Of a stretch of 64,000 nucleotides of DNA, positions 1-9,894 are shown piece after piece. The translations under genes and the position numbers were made by a program. How positions within the stretch are numbered: position 1 is the stretch's first letter; each line of letters starts with the position of its first letter. A model generated the notes under the pieces. It searched no databases. It was given only the letters and a program-made list of their open reading frames with translations, and had not been told where the DNA came from. The stretch covers positions 310,001 to 374,000 of the forward strand of contig JACKOF010000002.1 of the NCBI GenBank assembly GCA_024234435.1, read 5' to 3'. The stretch comes from Pseudomonadales bacterium (GTDB lineage: Bacteria; Pseudomonadota; Gammaproteobacteria; Pseudomonadales; Porticoccaceae).

Positions 1-444
1 ACCAAACAGCACGCCAGACATCGCTGGCGCAATACACACCAGTCCTACAGGCTTTCCAGCCCCATGCATCGCTTTCACCAACGTCTGGAAATCTTCGTTC
101 ACCTTCAGGCTGGAACCATTCACTGCAAAATCAGAGAGGTTTTTTGCTGCACCAAAACCGCCAGGCACAATCAACGCATCAAAGTCCTCTGCGTTTGCTT
201 CGACAAGACTTTTAATCTCGCCGCGCACAATCCGGGCAGCTTCTACCAGCACATTGCGCCGCTCTCCCTCAGCCACTTCTCCAGTCAGGTGGTTCACCAC
301 GTGCATCTGCTCAATATCCGGCGCGAAACACTGCACCTCTGCGCCAGCCTGATCCAGGCGCAACAGGGTAATCACCGATTCATAAATCTCAGCACCATCA
401 AACACTCCGCAACCAGACAGCACCACTGCAACTTTTTTACTCAT
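1..444 (-). CDS. elbB: ElbB-like isoprenoid biosynthesis glyoxalase, 3' part outside window
   Basis: The reading frame begins at an ATG preceded by GGAGGTGA and runs off the left edge after 148 codons, so the C-terminal third is missing. The N-terminus (MSKKVAVVLSGCGVFDGAE) is the characteristic ElbB start, and the stretch KPVGLVCIAPAM carries the nucleophile-elbow Cys of the DJ-1/PfpI, class I amidotransferase-like fold. E. coli ElbB has weak glyoxalase activity and was linked genetically to isoprenoid synthesis; its physiological role is unclear. The protein should be cytosolic. It lies 82 bp downstream of trmB on the same strand and could be its last co-transcribed partner. The family assignment is firm; the function is only as well known as the family. 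Confidence 0.88.
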   Translation of the reverse strand, partial: MSKKVAVVLSGCGVFDGAEIYESVITLLRLDQAGAEVQCFAPDIEQMHVVNHLTGEVAEGERRNVLVEAARIVRGEIKSLVEANAEDFDALIVPGGFGAAKNLSDFAVNGSSLKVNEDFQTLVKAMHGAGKPVGLVCIAPAMSGVLFG

Positions 445-526
445 TGAACTTCACCTCCACATGCAAACCACAACAGCAACAAACTTTACTCGAAATATCA
501 GTGGCAATCAGCCTTTCCCGCTTCGC

Positions 527-1222
527 CTAACCTGTCCGCTCAAACAGCAAATCCCAAACACCATGCCCCAGACGTTCACCACGTTTTTCAAATTTGGTGA
601 TGGGCCGATAATCCGGCCTCGGTGAAAACTGCCCGGCTCCGGCACGATTTTCAAAACTTTCGGCGGCGCTCAATACTTCCATCATATACTCAGCGTATGG
701 CTCCCAATCGGTCGCCAGGTGAAATACTCCACCCACTTTCAGTTTTTGACGAATTTTTTCTACAAATACAGGTTGCACAATGCGGCGCTTGTTATGCTTT
801 TTTTTATGCCATGGGTCGGGAAAATACAACTGCACACGATCTAACGACTCATTGACTATACAGTCATCCAGCACATCCACGGCATCCGCCAGATAAACGC
901 GTAAATTGGTTAGTCCGTCTTTACCTGCATCACTGATCAACCGGCCGACACCGGGGGGGTGAACTTCAATACCAATGAAATCTTTATCCGGTTCAGTCGC
1001 TAGCATAGCGTGAAGTGAGGCGCCCATACCAAAACCAATCTCCAGCACCACGGGGGCCGATCGCCCAAAAATAACGCTGCTCTCAATAAGCCCGCCATGT
1101 AAACTGAGACCATACTGCGGCCAGTATTTTTCAAAGGCCGTCTTTTGTCCATCTGTCATACGACCCGCGCGTACCACATAACTGCGAATGGATTTTTTCT
1201 TGTATTCAGGGCGTATATCCAA
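527..1222 (-). CDS. trmB: tRNA (guanine-N7-)-methyltransferase
   Basis: TrmB transfers a methyl group from SAM to N7 of G46 in the tRNA variable loop. The 231-aa length is normal. SAM motif I ([12 protein letters not shown]) is at residues 59-70 and the family signature [13 protein letters not shown] at about 135-147, the tRNA-binding and catalytic segment. It is cytosolic. It follows the DUF423 gene by 39 bp and precedes elbB on the same strand, so a short operon is plausible. Nothing looks truncated or unusual. Confidence 0.95.
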   Translation of the reverse strand: MDIRPEYKKKSIRSYVVRAGRMTDGQKTAFEKYWPQYGLSLHGGLIESSVIFGRSAPVVLEIGFGMGASLHAMLATEPDKDFIGIEVHPPGVGRLISDAGKDGLTNLRVYLADAVDVLDDCIVNESLDRVQLYFPDPWHKKKHNKRRIVQPVFVEKIRQKLKVGGVFHLATDWEPYAEYMMEVLSAAESFENRAGAGQFSPRPDYRPITKFEKRGERLGHGVWDLLFERTG

Positions 1223-1261
1223 CTATCGTTTCTCCACTATTTTCACTAGGGACCGTTAACA

Positions 1262-1654
1262 CTAAGATGGGGTTCGTTCTGCATCTGTGAATGCGACCAG
1301 AGCAAAAACAAACACCAGCCAGCCTAGCAATAAAAGCACGCCGCCTATCGGAGTGATCATGCCCAGCTGTTTTATTCCCGTCAAAACCAGAACATAGAGA
1401 CTGCCCGAAAAGACAATAATACCCGCCGAAAATAAACTGCCGACCAGATATAACTTATTAGCACGTGGCTGTCGTGCCATCATGATCAATACAGCCAACA
1501 GTGCCAGCACATGAAACATTTGATACTGCACCGCAGTTTGCCAAACAGATAACAGCTGCGGCTCAACATGGCCGCGCAGTGCGTGCGCACCAAAGGCACC
1601 AAGCGCCACACCCAGAAAACCGCTGATACCAGTGAAAATTGCGAGTAGTTTCAT
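1262..1654 (-). CDS. DUF423 (YgdD-type) inner-membrane protein
   Basis: This is a 130-aa, strongly hydrophobic protein with four predicted membrane segments (about residues 5-25, 42-60, 70-92 and 98-122). The N-terminal GVALGAFGAHAL pattern is typical of DUF423/YgdD. The family is widespread in proteobacteria and has no established biochemical function. It follows the rpoH terminator and precedes trmB, so it is probably the first gene of its own transcription unit. I see no catalytic motif and assign no activity. Confidence 0.85.
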   Translation of the reverse strand: MKLLAIFTGISGFLGVALGAFGAHALRGHVEPQLLSVWQTAVQYQMFHVLALLAVLIMMARQPRANKLYLVGSLFSAGIIVFSGSLYVLVLTGIKQLGMITPIGGVLLLLGWLVFVFALVAFTDAERTPS

Positions 1655-1686
1655 GGCTCAATCTCAAAAAAGATAAATTGTTCATC

Positions 1687-1720
1687 ATAAAAAAAGCCGC
1701 GAAATCTGGCATCGCGGCTT
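1687..1720 (-). terminator. Rho-independent terminator of rpoH
   Basis: On the minus strand a 9-bp stem (AAGCCGCGA pairing with TCGCGGCTT, arms at 1712-1720 and 1694-1702) closes a 9-nt loop and is followed by a run of T residues. It sits just after the rpoH stop codon. It separates rpoH from the DUF423 gene. Confidence 0.85.
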
Positions 1721-1743
1721 TCTTCCGGGCGGTCAGAAGCGTT

Positions 1744-2604
1744 TCAGGCCTCCATTACACCCCTCACTTTTTTCATGGCATTCACTTCCAGCTGGCGAAT
1801 ACGTTCAGCTGAAACACCGTATTTATCAGCCAGATCATGCAGGGTGGCTTTGGCATCGCTCAACCAGCGGCTCCGTAAAATATCCTGACTGCGCTCATCA
1901 AGTGTAGCCATTGCTTCGGCCATCCGGCCATAACTGTCCTGCTCTGTATCTTCCTGCTCCAGCAACAATGCCGGATCACCACTGTGATCTTCAAGGTAGT
2001 AAGCCGGAGAAAATGCGGCTCCCTCCTCATCGTCATCTGTCGGCGCATCAAAAGCGGCATCGCGCGCAGACAAGCGCTGCTCCATTTCCCGAACCTGATG
2101 TGTTTCCACACCCAGATCTTCTGCAATAGCATTGGCTTCATCGTCAGTCAGCCAAGCCAGTTTTTTCTTGGCGCCACGAAGATTGAAAAACAATTTGCGC
2201 TGGGCCTTTGTGGTGGCCACTTTCACAATACGCCAGTTACGCAGCACGTACTCGTGAATCTCCGCCTTGATCCAGTGCACCGCAAATGAAACAAGGCGCA
2301 CTCCTTTTTCTGGGTTAAAGCGTTTTACGGCTTTCATCAAACCAACATTGCCTTCCTGAATCAGGTCACCCAGCGGCAATCCGTAACCGTTGTAGGAGCG
2401 GGCAATGTGTACCACGAAACGGAGGTGAGACAAAACCAGGCGCCTTGCCGCATCGAGGTCTTCACGATAGTAAAGATCCTCAGCCAGAGCCCGCTCTTCT
2501 TCAGCAGAGAGAACGGCAACAGAATTAACGCCCTGCATATAGGCAGCGATATTCGCACCTGGGGCCATCCATTCAGTTGTCTGCAGTTCTTTTTTCATGG
2601 TCAT
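1744..2604 (-). CDS. rpoH: RNA polymerase sigma-32 (heat-shock sigma factor)
   Basis: This 286-aa sigma-70 family protein is a near-colinear match to RpoH. Region 2 contains [19 protein letters not shown] (about 80-98) and [15 protein letters not shown] (111-125). The RpoH box QRKLFFNLR, which tells sigma-32 from other group 3 sigmas, is at 135-143. The C-terminal region 4 helix-turn-helix ([19 protein letters not shown]) binds the -35 element. It directs heat-shock transcription. The next ATG two codons downstream is an equally possible start. It follows ftsX by 118 bp in the conserved ftsY-ftsE-ftsX-rpoH order and ends at a clear terminator. A heat-sensing 5' mRNA structure is possible but I could not establish one by eye. 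Confidence 0.96.
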   Translation of the reverse strand: MTMKKELQTTEWMAPGANIAAYMQGVNSVAVLSAEEERALAEDLYYREDLDAARRLVLSHLRFVVHIARSYNGYGLPLGDLIQEGNVGLMKAVKRFNPEKGVRLVSFAVHWIKAEIHEYVLRNWRIVKVATTKAQRKLFFNLRGAKKKLAWLTDDEANAIAEDLGVETHQVREMEQRLSARDAAFDAPTDDDEEGAAFSPAYYLEDHSGDPALLLEQEDTEQDSYGRMAEAMATLDERSQDILRSRWLSDAKATLHDLADKYGVSAERIRQLEVNAMKKVRGVMEA

Positions 2605-2722
2605 ATCATCAAAATCCGGCGGATTAGTTTACCAATTTCGCATTAGATTACCAACCACCCGGCAAGTTCACTTCAATCAGTTGATTTAAAGCAAATTTCA
2701 CGTGTTTTCCACGGCAGCAGTA

Positions 2723-3727
2723 TCACTTTGGCTCAATGTCCGCAAGGTGGCGGGCTACCGCCAGCCAAGCACCCAGCAAACCCAAAACACCAGCCAACGC
2801 AGGTAGCACCAGCAATCCGCCAACGCCGAGCCCCTGCAAATTGAAACTGCTTTGATAGAGCGCGGCCAGTCTGGAAACCGAGGCATCCAGCCAGCTCAGA
2901 CTGACCCAGACCAACAACCAGGCCAGCAATCCACCACCGATGCCATACCATAACCCGGTATAGAGGAATGGTCGCCGAACATAGCCATTTGTTCCCCCAA
3001 CCAGCTTGACGACAACAATTTCATCCCGGCGGTTTTCAATGGCCAACCGAATTGTATTGCCAACAACCAGCAACACACCCAGCGCCAGCAATGCACCAAG
3101 CGTTAATGTTAACCGATAAAATATTTCCAGAATTCCCTGCAAGCGCTGTATCCACTTCATGTCGAGCTGGACATCATCTATCAGCGCTAACGCTTTCAAC
3201 CGTTTAACCAGGGCTTCTGCAGCGGGCAAGTCGGCCTGAAAAACTGCGGCAGGCTCAATCAGCAACACCGGTGGCAACGGGTTTTCATTCAGCATGGACA
3301 GCACTTCGCCAAAGCCGGATGCGGCCTTGAACTCGGCCAGCGCCTGCTGCCGGGAAATATAAACAACCCCGGCAACATCGGTATCTTTTTCAAGTTGCTG
3401 ACGCAGTTTATCGATAGCTTCCGGGCGGGCGTTGCGCTGCAAAAAGACCGTCAGCCGGGCGGTATCGTCAAAACCGTTGCCGATCTGCTGTAAATTAATT
3501 ACGCCCACATACAATGCCGCAGGCAGGCCAAGCGCAATGGCAATCACCAGCGATGTCATCAACGATTGCACCGGCTCACTTACGAGGCGCTTCAATGTCA
3601 GCAGGCACACCTGCTGATGATTGAGAAAATAACCCCTCAGCCGATCTCGAACACGTATCCGTTGACCGGTAGCACCACCTTGTCGTACTTCCCGAGCCTT
3701 GCCCGATGCTTTTGATTTAGTTTGCAC
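2723..3727 (-). CDS. ftsX: Cell division protein FtsX (permease-like subunit of FtsEX)
   Basis: FtsX is the membrane half of the ABC-like FtsEX complex, which sits at the septum and relays ATP hydrolysis to periplasmic amidase activators such as EnvC. The 334-aa protein has a basic cytoplasmic N-terminus, a first membrane segment near residues 58-80 (LVIAIALGLPAALYVGVINL), a periplasmic domain of about 130 residues, and three C-terminal membrane segments with the FtsX-family core. It overlaps the end of ftsE by 11 bp, implying translational coupling. Confidence 0.95.
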   Translation of the reverse strand: MQTKSKASGKAREVRQGGATGQRIRVRDRLRGYFLNHQQVCLLTLKRLVSEPVQSLMTSLVIAIALGLPAALYVGVINLQQIGNGFDDTARLTVFLQRNARPEAIDKLRQQLEKDTDVAGVVYISRQQALAEFKAASGFGEVLSMLNENPLPPVLLIEPAAVFQADLPAAEALVKRLKALALIDDVQLDMKWIQRLQGILEIFYRLTLTLGALLALGVLLVVGNTIRLAIENRRDEIVVVKLVGGTNGYVRRPFLYTGLWYGIGGGLLAWLLVWVSLSWLDASVSRLAALYQSSFNLQGLGVGGLLVLPALAGVLGLLGAWLAVARHLADIEPK

Positions 3728-4394
3728 CTTGTGGCGCCCCTCCGCTAATCAGACGACCACCACTTAGCTGCAACTCGCGACAACCCATGCGGGCAATCAG
3801 GTCAATATCGTGAGTGGCGATAAGCACCGTAACACCCACTTCACCAAACTGACGAAATAACGTCATGATCTCTGCCGACAATTCGGGATCAAGGTTCCCG
3901 GTAGGCTCATCCGCCAGCAGAATTTTCGGCTTATGCACCACCGCCCGGGCAATACCAACTCGCTGCTGCTCACCACCGGAAAGTGCAATCGGATTTTGTT
4001 GTTCCTTGCTCAACAAACCCACTTTATCCAGCGCAGCACGCACTCGGCGACCAACTTCCTGCGGACGATAGCCCGACACCAGCAACGGCAGCGCGACATT
4101 GTCATAAACTGTGCGGTCGAATAACAACTGGTGATTTTGAAAAACCACGCCAACATTGCGCCGATAAAAAGGTATCTGGCTTGTATGAAGGCGACCCAGA
4201 TTTTTGCCGTTGATCATGAGCTGGCCACCACTGGGACGTTCCATCAGCATAATTAACTTGAGCAGGGTACTTTTGCCAGCTCCCGAGTGACCAGTCAGAA
4301 AACTCAACTCACCGCCAGACATGTGGAAACTGACACCAGAAAGCGCCTCCTGTCCGGTGGTATAACGTTTGCTAACCCTGTCAAACTGAATCAT
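3717..4394 (-). CDS. ftsE: Cell division ATP-binding protein FtsE
   Basis: This is the 225-aa ABC ATPase of FtsEX. Walker A is GHSGAGKST (35-43), the signature is LSGGEQQR (138-145) and Walker B is ILLADEP (158-164), with a D-loop GNLDPE and the switch His in ATHD. It hydrolyses ATP on the cytoplasmic face to drive FtsX conformational signalling at the division site. It starts 6 bp after the ftsY stop codon and overlaps ftsX, so ftsY-ftsE-ftsX are almost certainly one operon. Confidence 0.96.
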   Translation of the reverse strand: MIQFDRVSKRYTTGQEALSGVSFHMSGGELSFLTGHSGAGKSTLLKLIMLMERPSGGQLMINGKNLGRLHTSQIPFYRRNVGVVFQNHQLLFDRTVYDNVALPLLVSGYRPQEVGRRVRAALDKVGLLSKEQQNPIALSGGEQQRVGIARAVVHKPKILLADEPTGNLDPELSAEIMTLFRQFGEVGVTVLIATHDIDLIARMGCRELQLSGGRLISGGAPQGAN

Positions 4395-4400
4395 CGGAAG

Positions 4401-5738
4401 TTATTTGCCCCCACCATCTGGTATCGATTGGCTGCTAAACAGCGCTTCAACAAATTCTTTGGCGTTAAAAATCTGCAAGTCATCAGCAGACTCGCCAACA
4501 CCAATAAACCGGACTGGCACTGAAAACTTTTTGCACAAGGGAAAAATTACCCCACCCTTGGCGGTTCCATCCAGCTTGGTCAGCGCTATACCGGTCACCC
4601 CTACCGCTGAGTGAAATTCCTGCATTTGTGAAAGGGCATTCTGCCCGGTGCCTGCATCGAGAACCAGCAATACCTCATGGGGCGCGGCTTCATCCAGCTT
4701 GCCCATGACACGGGTGATCTTCTTTAATTCCTCCATCAGATTGCTTTTGTTATGCAGACGACCTGCCGTATCAGCAATTAAAACGTCAACACCTTTGGCC
4801 TTTGCTGACTGTAATGCATCAAAAATAACCGAGGCACTGTCTGCGCCGGTGTGTTGCGCGATCACCGGCACACCATTTCGCTCCCCCCAGGTTTGCAGTT
4901 GCTCCACGGCTGCTGCCCGAAAAGTATCGCCTGCAGCCAACATGACTGATTGACCTTCGGACTGAAACCGTTTGGCCATTTTGCCTATCGTGGTGGTTTT
5001 ACCAACGCCGTTGACACCAACAACCAGAATCACTCGCGGCTTCCCTTCAGCGGCCAACTGCAAAGGTTGCTCACAGGACTGAACAATTTTTAACAATTGT
5101 TCCTGCAGCTTCAATCTCAGAGCCTCGCTGTCATCCAGCTCCTTGCGGCTCACACTTTCAGAAATCGAAGCAATAATATCGCCTGTTGTTTCAATCCCTA
5201 CATCTGCCATTAACAACAGGGTTTCCAGCTCTTCCAGCAAATCTTCATCAATAGCAGGCTTACCCAGAAACAGGTTGCCAAAACCGCTGCCCGTGCGAGC
5301 AACACCACGACGCAAACGCTCCCTGAACCCGGCTTTAGGTGTTGGTGACTGAGGCGACTCGGTTGTCGGAGCAAGACCAACCGCGAGCTCTGCCACCGAG
5401 ACATCGTCCGATGACGCTATGCTGGCGTTTGCCAAGGGCGCATTATCTGCTTCAGGCTCTTCTTTTGCTGAAGGCTCTTCTTTTACTGAAGGCTCTTGAT
5501 CCGCCAATGGCTTTATCTCTGCCAAAGGCTCTTTCGCCTTTCGCAACTCGGAAAGATCGCCAGCAGGCGTGGATTGCTGATGCGGTTTCTTTGTCAAGCG
5601 GGTAGCCAGCCACATAACCACCGCAAGCAAGATCAGGGTGCCCAAAACCGTTAACCCGATTTGTACTGCACCCACGCTTTCCAGCCCCAGGATCTTCGTC
5701 AACCAGTTTTCGAGCCGATCAATCAAACTGTTCTCCAC
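4401..5738 (-). CDS. ftsY: Signal recognition particle receptor FtsY
   Basis: FtsY is the SRP-receptor GTPase that docks ribosome-nascent chain complexes at the membrane for co-translational insertion. The C-terminal NG domain carries G1 GVNGVGKTTTIGK, the DTAGR box and TKLDGTAKGG. Before it lies an acidic A domain, here with degenerate repeats rich in Glu/Pro/Ala (about residues 60-110). A hydrophobic stretch near the N-terminus (IGLTVLGTLILLAVVMWL) suggests a true membrane segment, as in other Pseudomonas-like FtsY. I place the start at a GTG at 5738 because AAGGA lies 8 nt upstream. An upstream in-frame GTG at 5777 would add 13 residues but has no clear ribosome-binding site. Confidence 0.93.
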   Translation of the reverse strand: MENSLIDRLENWLTKILGLESVGAVQIGLTVLGTLILLAVVMWLATRLTKKPHQQSTPAGDLSELRKAKEPLAEIKPLADQEPSVKEEPSAKEEPEADNAPLANASIASSDDVSVAELAVGLAPTTESPQSPTPKAGFRERLRRGVARTGSGFGNLFLGKPAIDEDLLEELETLLLMADVGIETTGDIIASISESVSRKELDDSEALRLKLQEQLLKIVQSCEQPLQLAAEGKPRVILVVGVNGVGKTTTIGKMAKRFQSEGQSVMLAAGDTFRAAAVEQLQTWGERNGVPVIAQHTGADSASVIFDALQSAKAKGVDVLIADTAGRLHNKSNLMEELKKITRVMGKLDEAAPHEVLLVLDAGTGQNALSQMQEFHSAVGVTGIALTKLDGTAKGGVIFPLCKKFSVPVRFIGVGESADDLQIFNAKEFVEALFSSQSIPDGGGK

Positions 5739-5848
5739 CAACAACTTCCTTCTTTCAATTAATTCTCGACACGACACTCACGCTATTTCTATCCCAGCTT
5801 TATGTCAAAGCAGTGTATGCTGTCATCAAGGGTTGAATACCATTGGGA

Positions 5849-6463
5849 ATGTCCATCAAGTTGAAAGCTCATCGACAAAAAAGCCGCAACAGCACCATCA
5901 GTACAGGACAAAATCAGCTGCGTATTATCGGCGGCAAGTGGCGCGGGCGCAAACTTGAATTTCCACTGGTCAAAGGTCTGCGACCTACCGGCGACCGTGT
6001 TCGCGAAACCCTGTTCAACTGGCTCGCGCCGGATATCATCGACTCCCACTGCCTTGACCTGTTCGCCGGCTCCGGTGCAATGGGCCTGGAAGCACTGTCC
6101 CGGGGCGCCCACAGCGTTACCTTTGTCGAAAAAAATGGCATCGCAGCAAACGCCATACAGCGGCATTGCCTGCGCCTGCAAGCCGATAATGCCTGCGTCC
6201 TGCACGTCGATGCGCTGCAATGGCTGCGCAGCAGCACGCCAGCGACAGCATTTAATCTGGTCTTTATCGACCCACCTTTTATTGAGCAGCTGCTGCAACC
6301 GGCCATCGTCTTGCTCGAAGAAAATGGCTGGCTAGCCAACAGTGCCACAATTTACATAGAAACCGATCGCAACGCGCCGGAGCCTGAAGTACCACCAGGC
6401 TGGCAACCGTATCGATCAAAAATAACAGGGCAGGTCGCTTACCGGCTTTTCATTCGCAATTGA
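5849..6463 (+). CDS. rsmD: 16S rRNA (guanine966-N2)-methyltransferase
   Basis: RsmD methylates N2 of G966 in assembled 30S subunits. The protein has the RsmD-type opening QLRIIGGKWRGRKL, a SAM-binding motif I (LDLFAGSGAMGLEALSRGA) and the catalytic tetrapeptide DPPF in VFIDPPF. The length of about 204 aa is normal. The ATG at 5849 is preferred; a TTG two codons upstream is also in frame. It is divergent from ftsY, with about 110 bp between the two start codons, the usual arrangement in this group. It precedes coaD on the same strand. Confidence 0.93.
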   Translation: MSIKLKAHRQKSRNSTISTGQNQLRIIGGKWRGRKLEFPLVKGLRPTGDRVRETLFNWLAPDIIDSHCLDLFAGSGAMGLEALSRGAHSVTFVEKNGIAANAIQRHCLRLQADNACVLHVDALQWLRSSTPATAFNLVFIDPPFIEQLLQPAIVLLEENGWLANSATIYIETDRNAPEPEVPPGWQPYRSKITGQVAYRLFIRN

Positions 6464-7848
<1,385 letters not shown>

Positions 7849-7976
7849 TTTTCATCACTTCATGGCTTTCCATTAAATTTTTTTCTGGCATACTGACCGC
7901 CTAATCAAATTGGGAACTATTCGCGGGTGGTGACTCTCATAAGAACCATTATCCGTAGTTGTGAGGTAGAAGTATA

Positions 7977-8390
7977 ATGGCACTAGGAAAAAGGCGGGTT
8001 GAAGAAGAGTCAGAGATTGACCTGACTCCCATGCTGGACGTCGTTTTTATCATGTTGATTTTTTTCATCGTCACCGCATCCTTTGTTAAAGAGTCCGGGC
8101 TCGATGTAAACCGCCCCCCCATTACCAATGAACCTCCACCCCCCTCCGATGAAAAGCTGAAAAATGCGGTTTTTAAGGTCACCGAAACCAACGACATCTG
8201 GCTGGAAGGACGCCGCATTGATGTTCGCTCTGTTCGCGCTAATGTGGGCCGTATTCGAGCCGAGAACCCGCAAGCCAAAGTCATTATCCAGGCGCACCCA
8301 AAATCAAAAGCCGAAATATTTGTGAAGATTACTGACCAAGCTCGCGAAGCCGGAGTCAGTGATATATCGCTTTCCACCAATAAGCGATAG
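7977..8390 (+). CDS. ExbD/TolR-family biopolymer transport protein, standing alone
   Basis: The 137-aa protein has the classic ExbD/TolR layout: a short cytoplasmic tail, one N-terminal membrane helix (residues 20-40, DVVFIMLIFFIVTASF) whose conserved Asp in TPMLDVVFIML lies in the proton path, and a periplasmic domain. ExbD normally works with ExbB to energise TonB, or TolR with TolQ, using the proton motive force. Here there is no exbB, tolQ or tonB neighbour within the window; it is flanked by mutM and rpmG. A GAGGT box precedes the ATG. It must either pair with a distant ExbB or have another role. Confidence 0.88.
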   Translation: MALGKRRVEEESEIDLTPMLDVVFIMLIFFIVTASFVKESGLDVNRPPITNEPPPPSDEKLKNAVFKVTETNDIWLEGRRIDVRSVRANVGRIRAENPQAKVIIQAHPKSKAEIFVKITDQAREAGVSDISLSTNKR

Positions 8391-8442
8391 GGTAGCCGGC
8401 CCCTCCGCACATAAAACGGACGGAGGAAAAATAACCACCAAC

Positions 8443-8477
8443 AAAAAACCCGGAGGCCTTTGGCATCCGGGTTTTTT
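8443..8477. terminator. Bidirectional Rho-independent terminator between exbD and rpmG
   Basis: Arms AAAAAACCCGGA (8443-8454) and TCCGGGTTTTTT (8466-8477) pair perfectly around an 11-nt loop. T tracts occur on both strands, so it can terminate both exbD and the convergent rpmBG operon. Confidence 0.85.
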
Positions 8478-8500
8478 AGTGTCTTTTAAAAATCACATTG

Positions 8501-8668
8501 TTACTTGATTTTAGCTTCCTTGTACGGCACATGCTTGCGAATAACCGGGTCGTACTTGCTGAACTCCAGTTTTTCCGGCTGTGTGCGCTTATTCTTGGTC
8601 GTGGTGTAGTAATGACCTGTACCAGCGCTGGAAACCAGTTTGATGTTGTCGCGATTTGACTTTGCCAT
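8501..8668 (-). CDS. rpmG: 50S ribosomal protein L33
   Basis: The 55-aa product reads [20 protein letters not shown] at its start and ends PYKEAKIK, which matches bacterial L33 across its length. It lacks the zinc-ribbon cysteines and so is the cysteine-free form, as in E. coli. It is a small zinc-ribbon-fold protein near the ribosomal E site. It starts 13 bp after rpmB and forms the usual rpmB-rpmG operon, ending at the shared terminator. Confidence 0.95.
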   Translation of the reverse strand: MAKSNRDNIKLVSSAGTGHYYTTTKNKRTQPEKLEFSKYDPVIRKHVPYKEAKIK

Positions 8669-8681
8669 GATCTAGTACTCC

Positions 8682-8918
8682 TTATACCTTGTCGCCGCGG
8701 CCGCGGATATCCGCAAGCACGTTTTCAATACCATTTTTATCAATGATACGCATACCCTTGGTTGAAACACGCAGCTTGACAAAACGCTTCTCGGATTCGA
8801 TCCAGAAGCGGTGTGTGTGCAAATTTGGCTCAAACCGACGGCGGGTTTTGTTTTGCGCGTGAGAAACATTGTTTCCTGTCATCGGGCGTTTACCAGTGAC
8901 TTGACATACTTTAGACAT
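8682..8918 (-). CDS. rpmB: 50S ribosomal protein L28
   Basis: The 78-aa basic protein begins [20 protein letters not shown] and contains the L28 signature THRFW; the length is the family norm. It is a 50S assembly protein. It is the first gene of rpmB-rpmG. The 219 bp between it and radC hold the promoter region, in which I see no unmistakable element. Confidence 0.96.
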   Translation of the reverse strand: MSKVCQVTGKRPMTGNNVSHAQNKTRRRFEPNLHTHRFWIESEKRFVKLRVSTKGMRIIDKNGIENVLADIRGRGDKV

Positions 8919-9137
8919 TACTCTGCCTCTAATCTGAAAATAAGGGCGTTACTGACTAACTTGGCTAGCGAGTAGCAACACGAAAATTTCTACTTTGAGT
9001 TCCGTAGCTGGAGCGAATCAATCTGACACCCCGCAAAAGAGCCGCGTTTTATACCAGAACGCCCTTTCCAGTGCAAATAAATTTACTTTCGCATATCCAT
9101 TCGCTCGCCCCTTATCCCGCTGTCCCGACAGGCCTGA

Positions 9138-9815
9138 TCACAGCAACATACCTCTCTGTGCCAGAGAAACCGTAAAGCCACCTCCAACCACGAGATGATC
9201 CAGCACCCGAATATCGAGCAAGCCAAGTGCTTTTTGCAATTGCTGCGTGATCTGCTGATCTGCCTGACTGGGTTCAGCTACACCGGATGGATGATTATGC
9301 GCGAATATGACCGCTGCCGCATTGTGGTATAACGCCCTTACCACCACCTCGCGCGGATGAACGCTTGCTGTATCTATTGTGCCAAAAAACAGCTCTTCCC
9401 AACAAACCAGACGATGCTGGGAATCGAGAAAAAGCACGCCGAACACCTCCCTTTTACAAGACCCCAGCTTCGCCAGCAAAAATTCAGCTACTGCCTGCGG
9501 ATGATTAAACACGGTATCCCGCTGCAACCGCTCGCTCATGTGTCGGCGTGCCAGCTCCATAACCGCCTGCAGCTGAGTATATTTGGCAGGCCCCAGACCT
9601 GGGGAAGAACAGAACGCTTCTTGATCAGCCGCCAGCAATGAACCAATATTGCCGAACCGGTTGAGCAGCATCCGCGCCAGATCAACGGCGCTCAACCCAC
9701 AGCTTCCCGTTCGAAGAAATATCGCCAGTAACTCTGCATCCGAAAGTGCAGTGGAACCCTTTTGCAACAACTTTTCTCTGGGCCTTTCACTTGCAGGCCA
9801 GTCCCGAATAGCCAT
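9138..9815 (-). CDS. radC: RadC-family (JAMM/MPN+) DNA repair-associated protein
   Basis: The N-terminal helix-hairpin-helix region ([20 protein letters not shown]) is followed by a JAMM metalloprotease-like domain with the HxH-x-D motif in [16 protein letters not shown]. RadC was named for a repair phenotype later reassigned to recG, and its biochemical role is unresolved. The ATG at 9815 is chosen because a perfect AGGAGG box lies 5 nt upstream; the in-frame GTG two codons further up overlaps that box. It is divergent from coaBC in the common radC/coaBC arrangement. Confidence 0.93.
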   Translation of the reverse strand: MAIRDWPASERPREKLLQKGSTALSDAELLAIFLRTGSCGLSAVDLARMLLNRFGNIGSLLAADQEAFCSSPGLGPAKYTQLQAVMELARRHMSERLQRDTVFNHPQAVAEFLLAKLGSCKREVFGVLFLDSQHRLVCWEELFFGTIDTASVHPREVVVRALYHNAAAVIFAHNHPSGVAEPSQADQQITQQLQKALGLLDIRVLDHLVVGGGFTVSLAQRGMLL

Positions 9816-9894
9816 AATCACCTCCTGTGCGGCTACGCAAATCCCTGTGTCAGTGGTATCTTACCCTGATTATCATTTTCGTTCAGGAATCATC

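Noticed and set aside
64..447. A 127-codon plus-strand frame at the left edge.
   Set aside because: It lies opposite the elbB frame, which has a clear family sequence and ribosome site.
9649..9894. Upstream extension of the coaBC frame by 82 codons.
   Set aside because: It overlaps radC on the other strand and is not conserved; the ATG at 9895 has a ribosome site and begins the family N-terminus.
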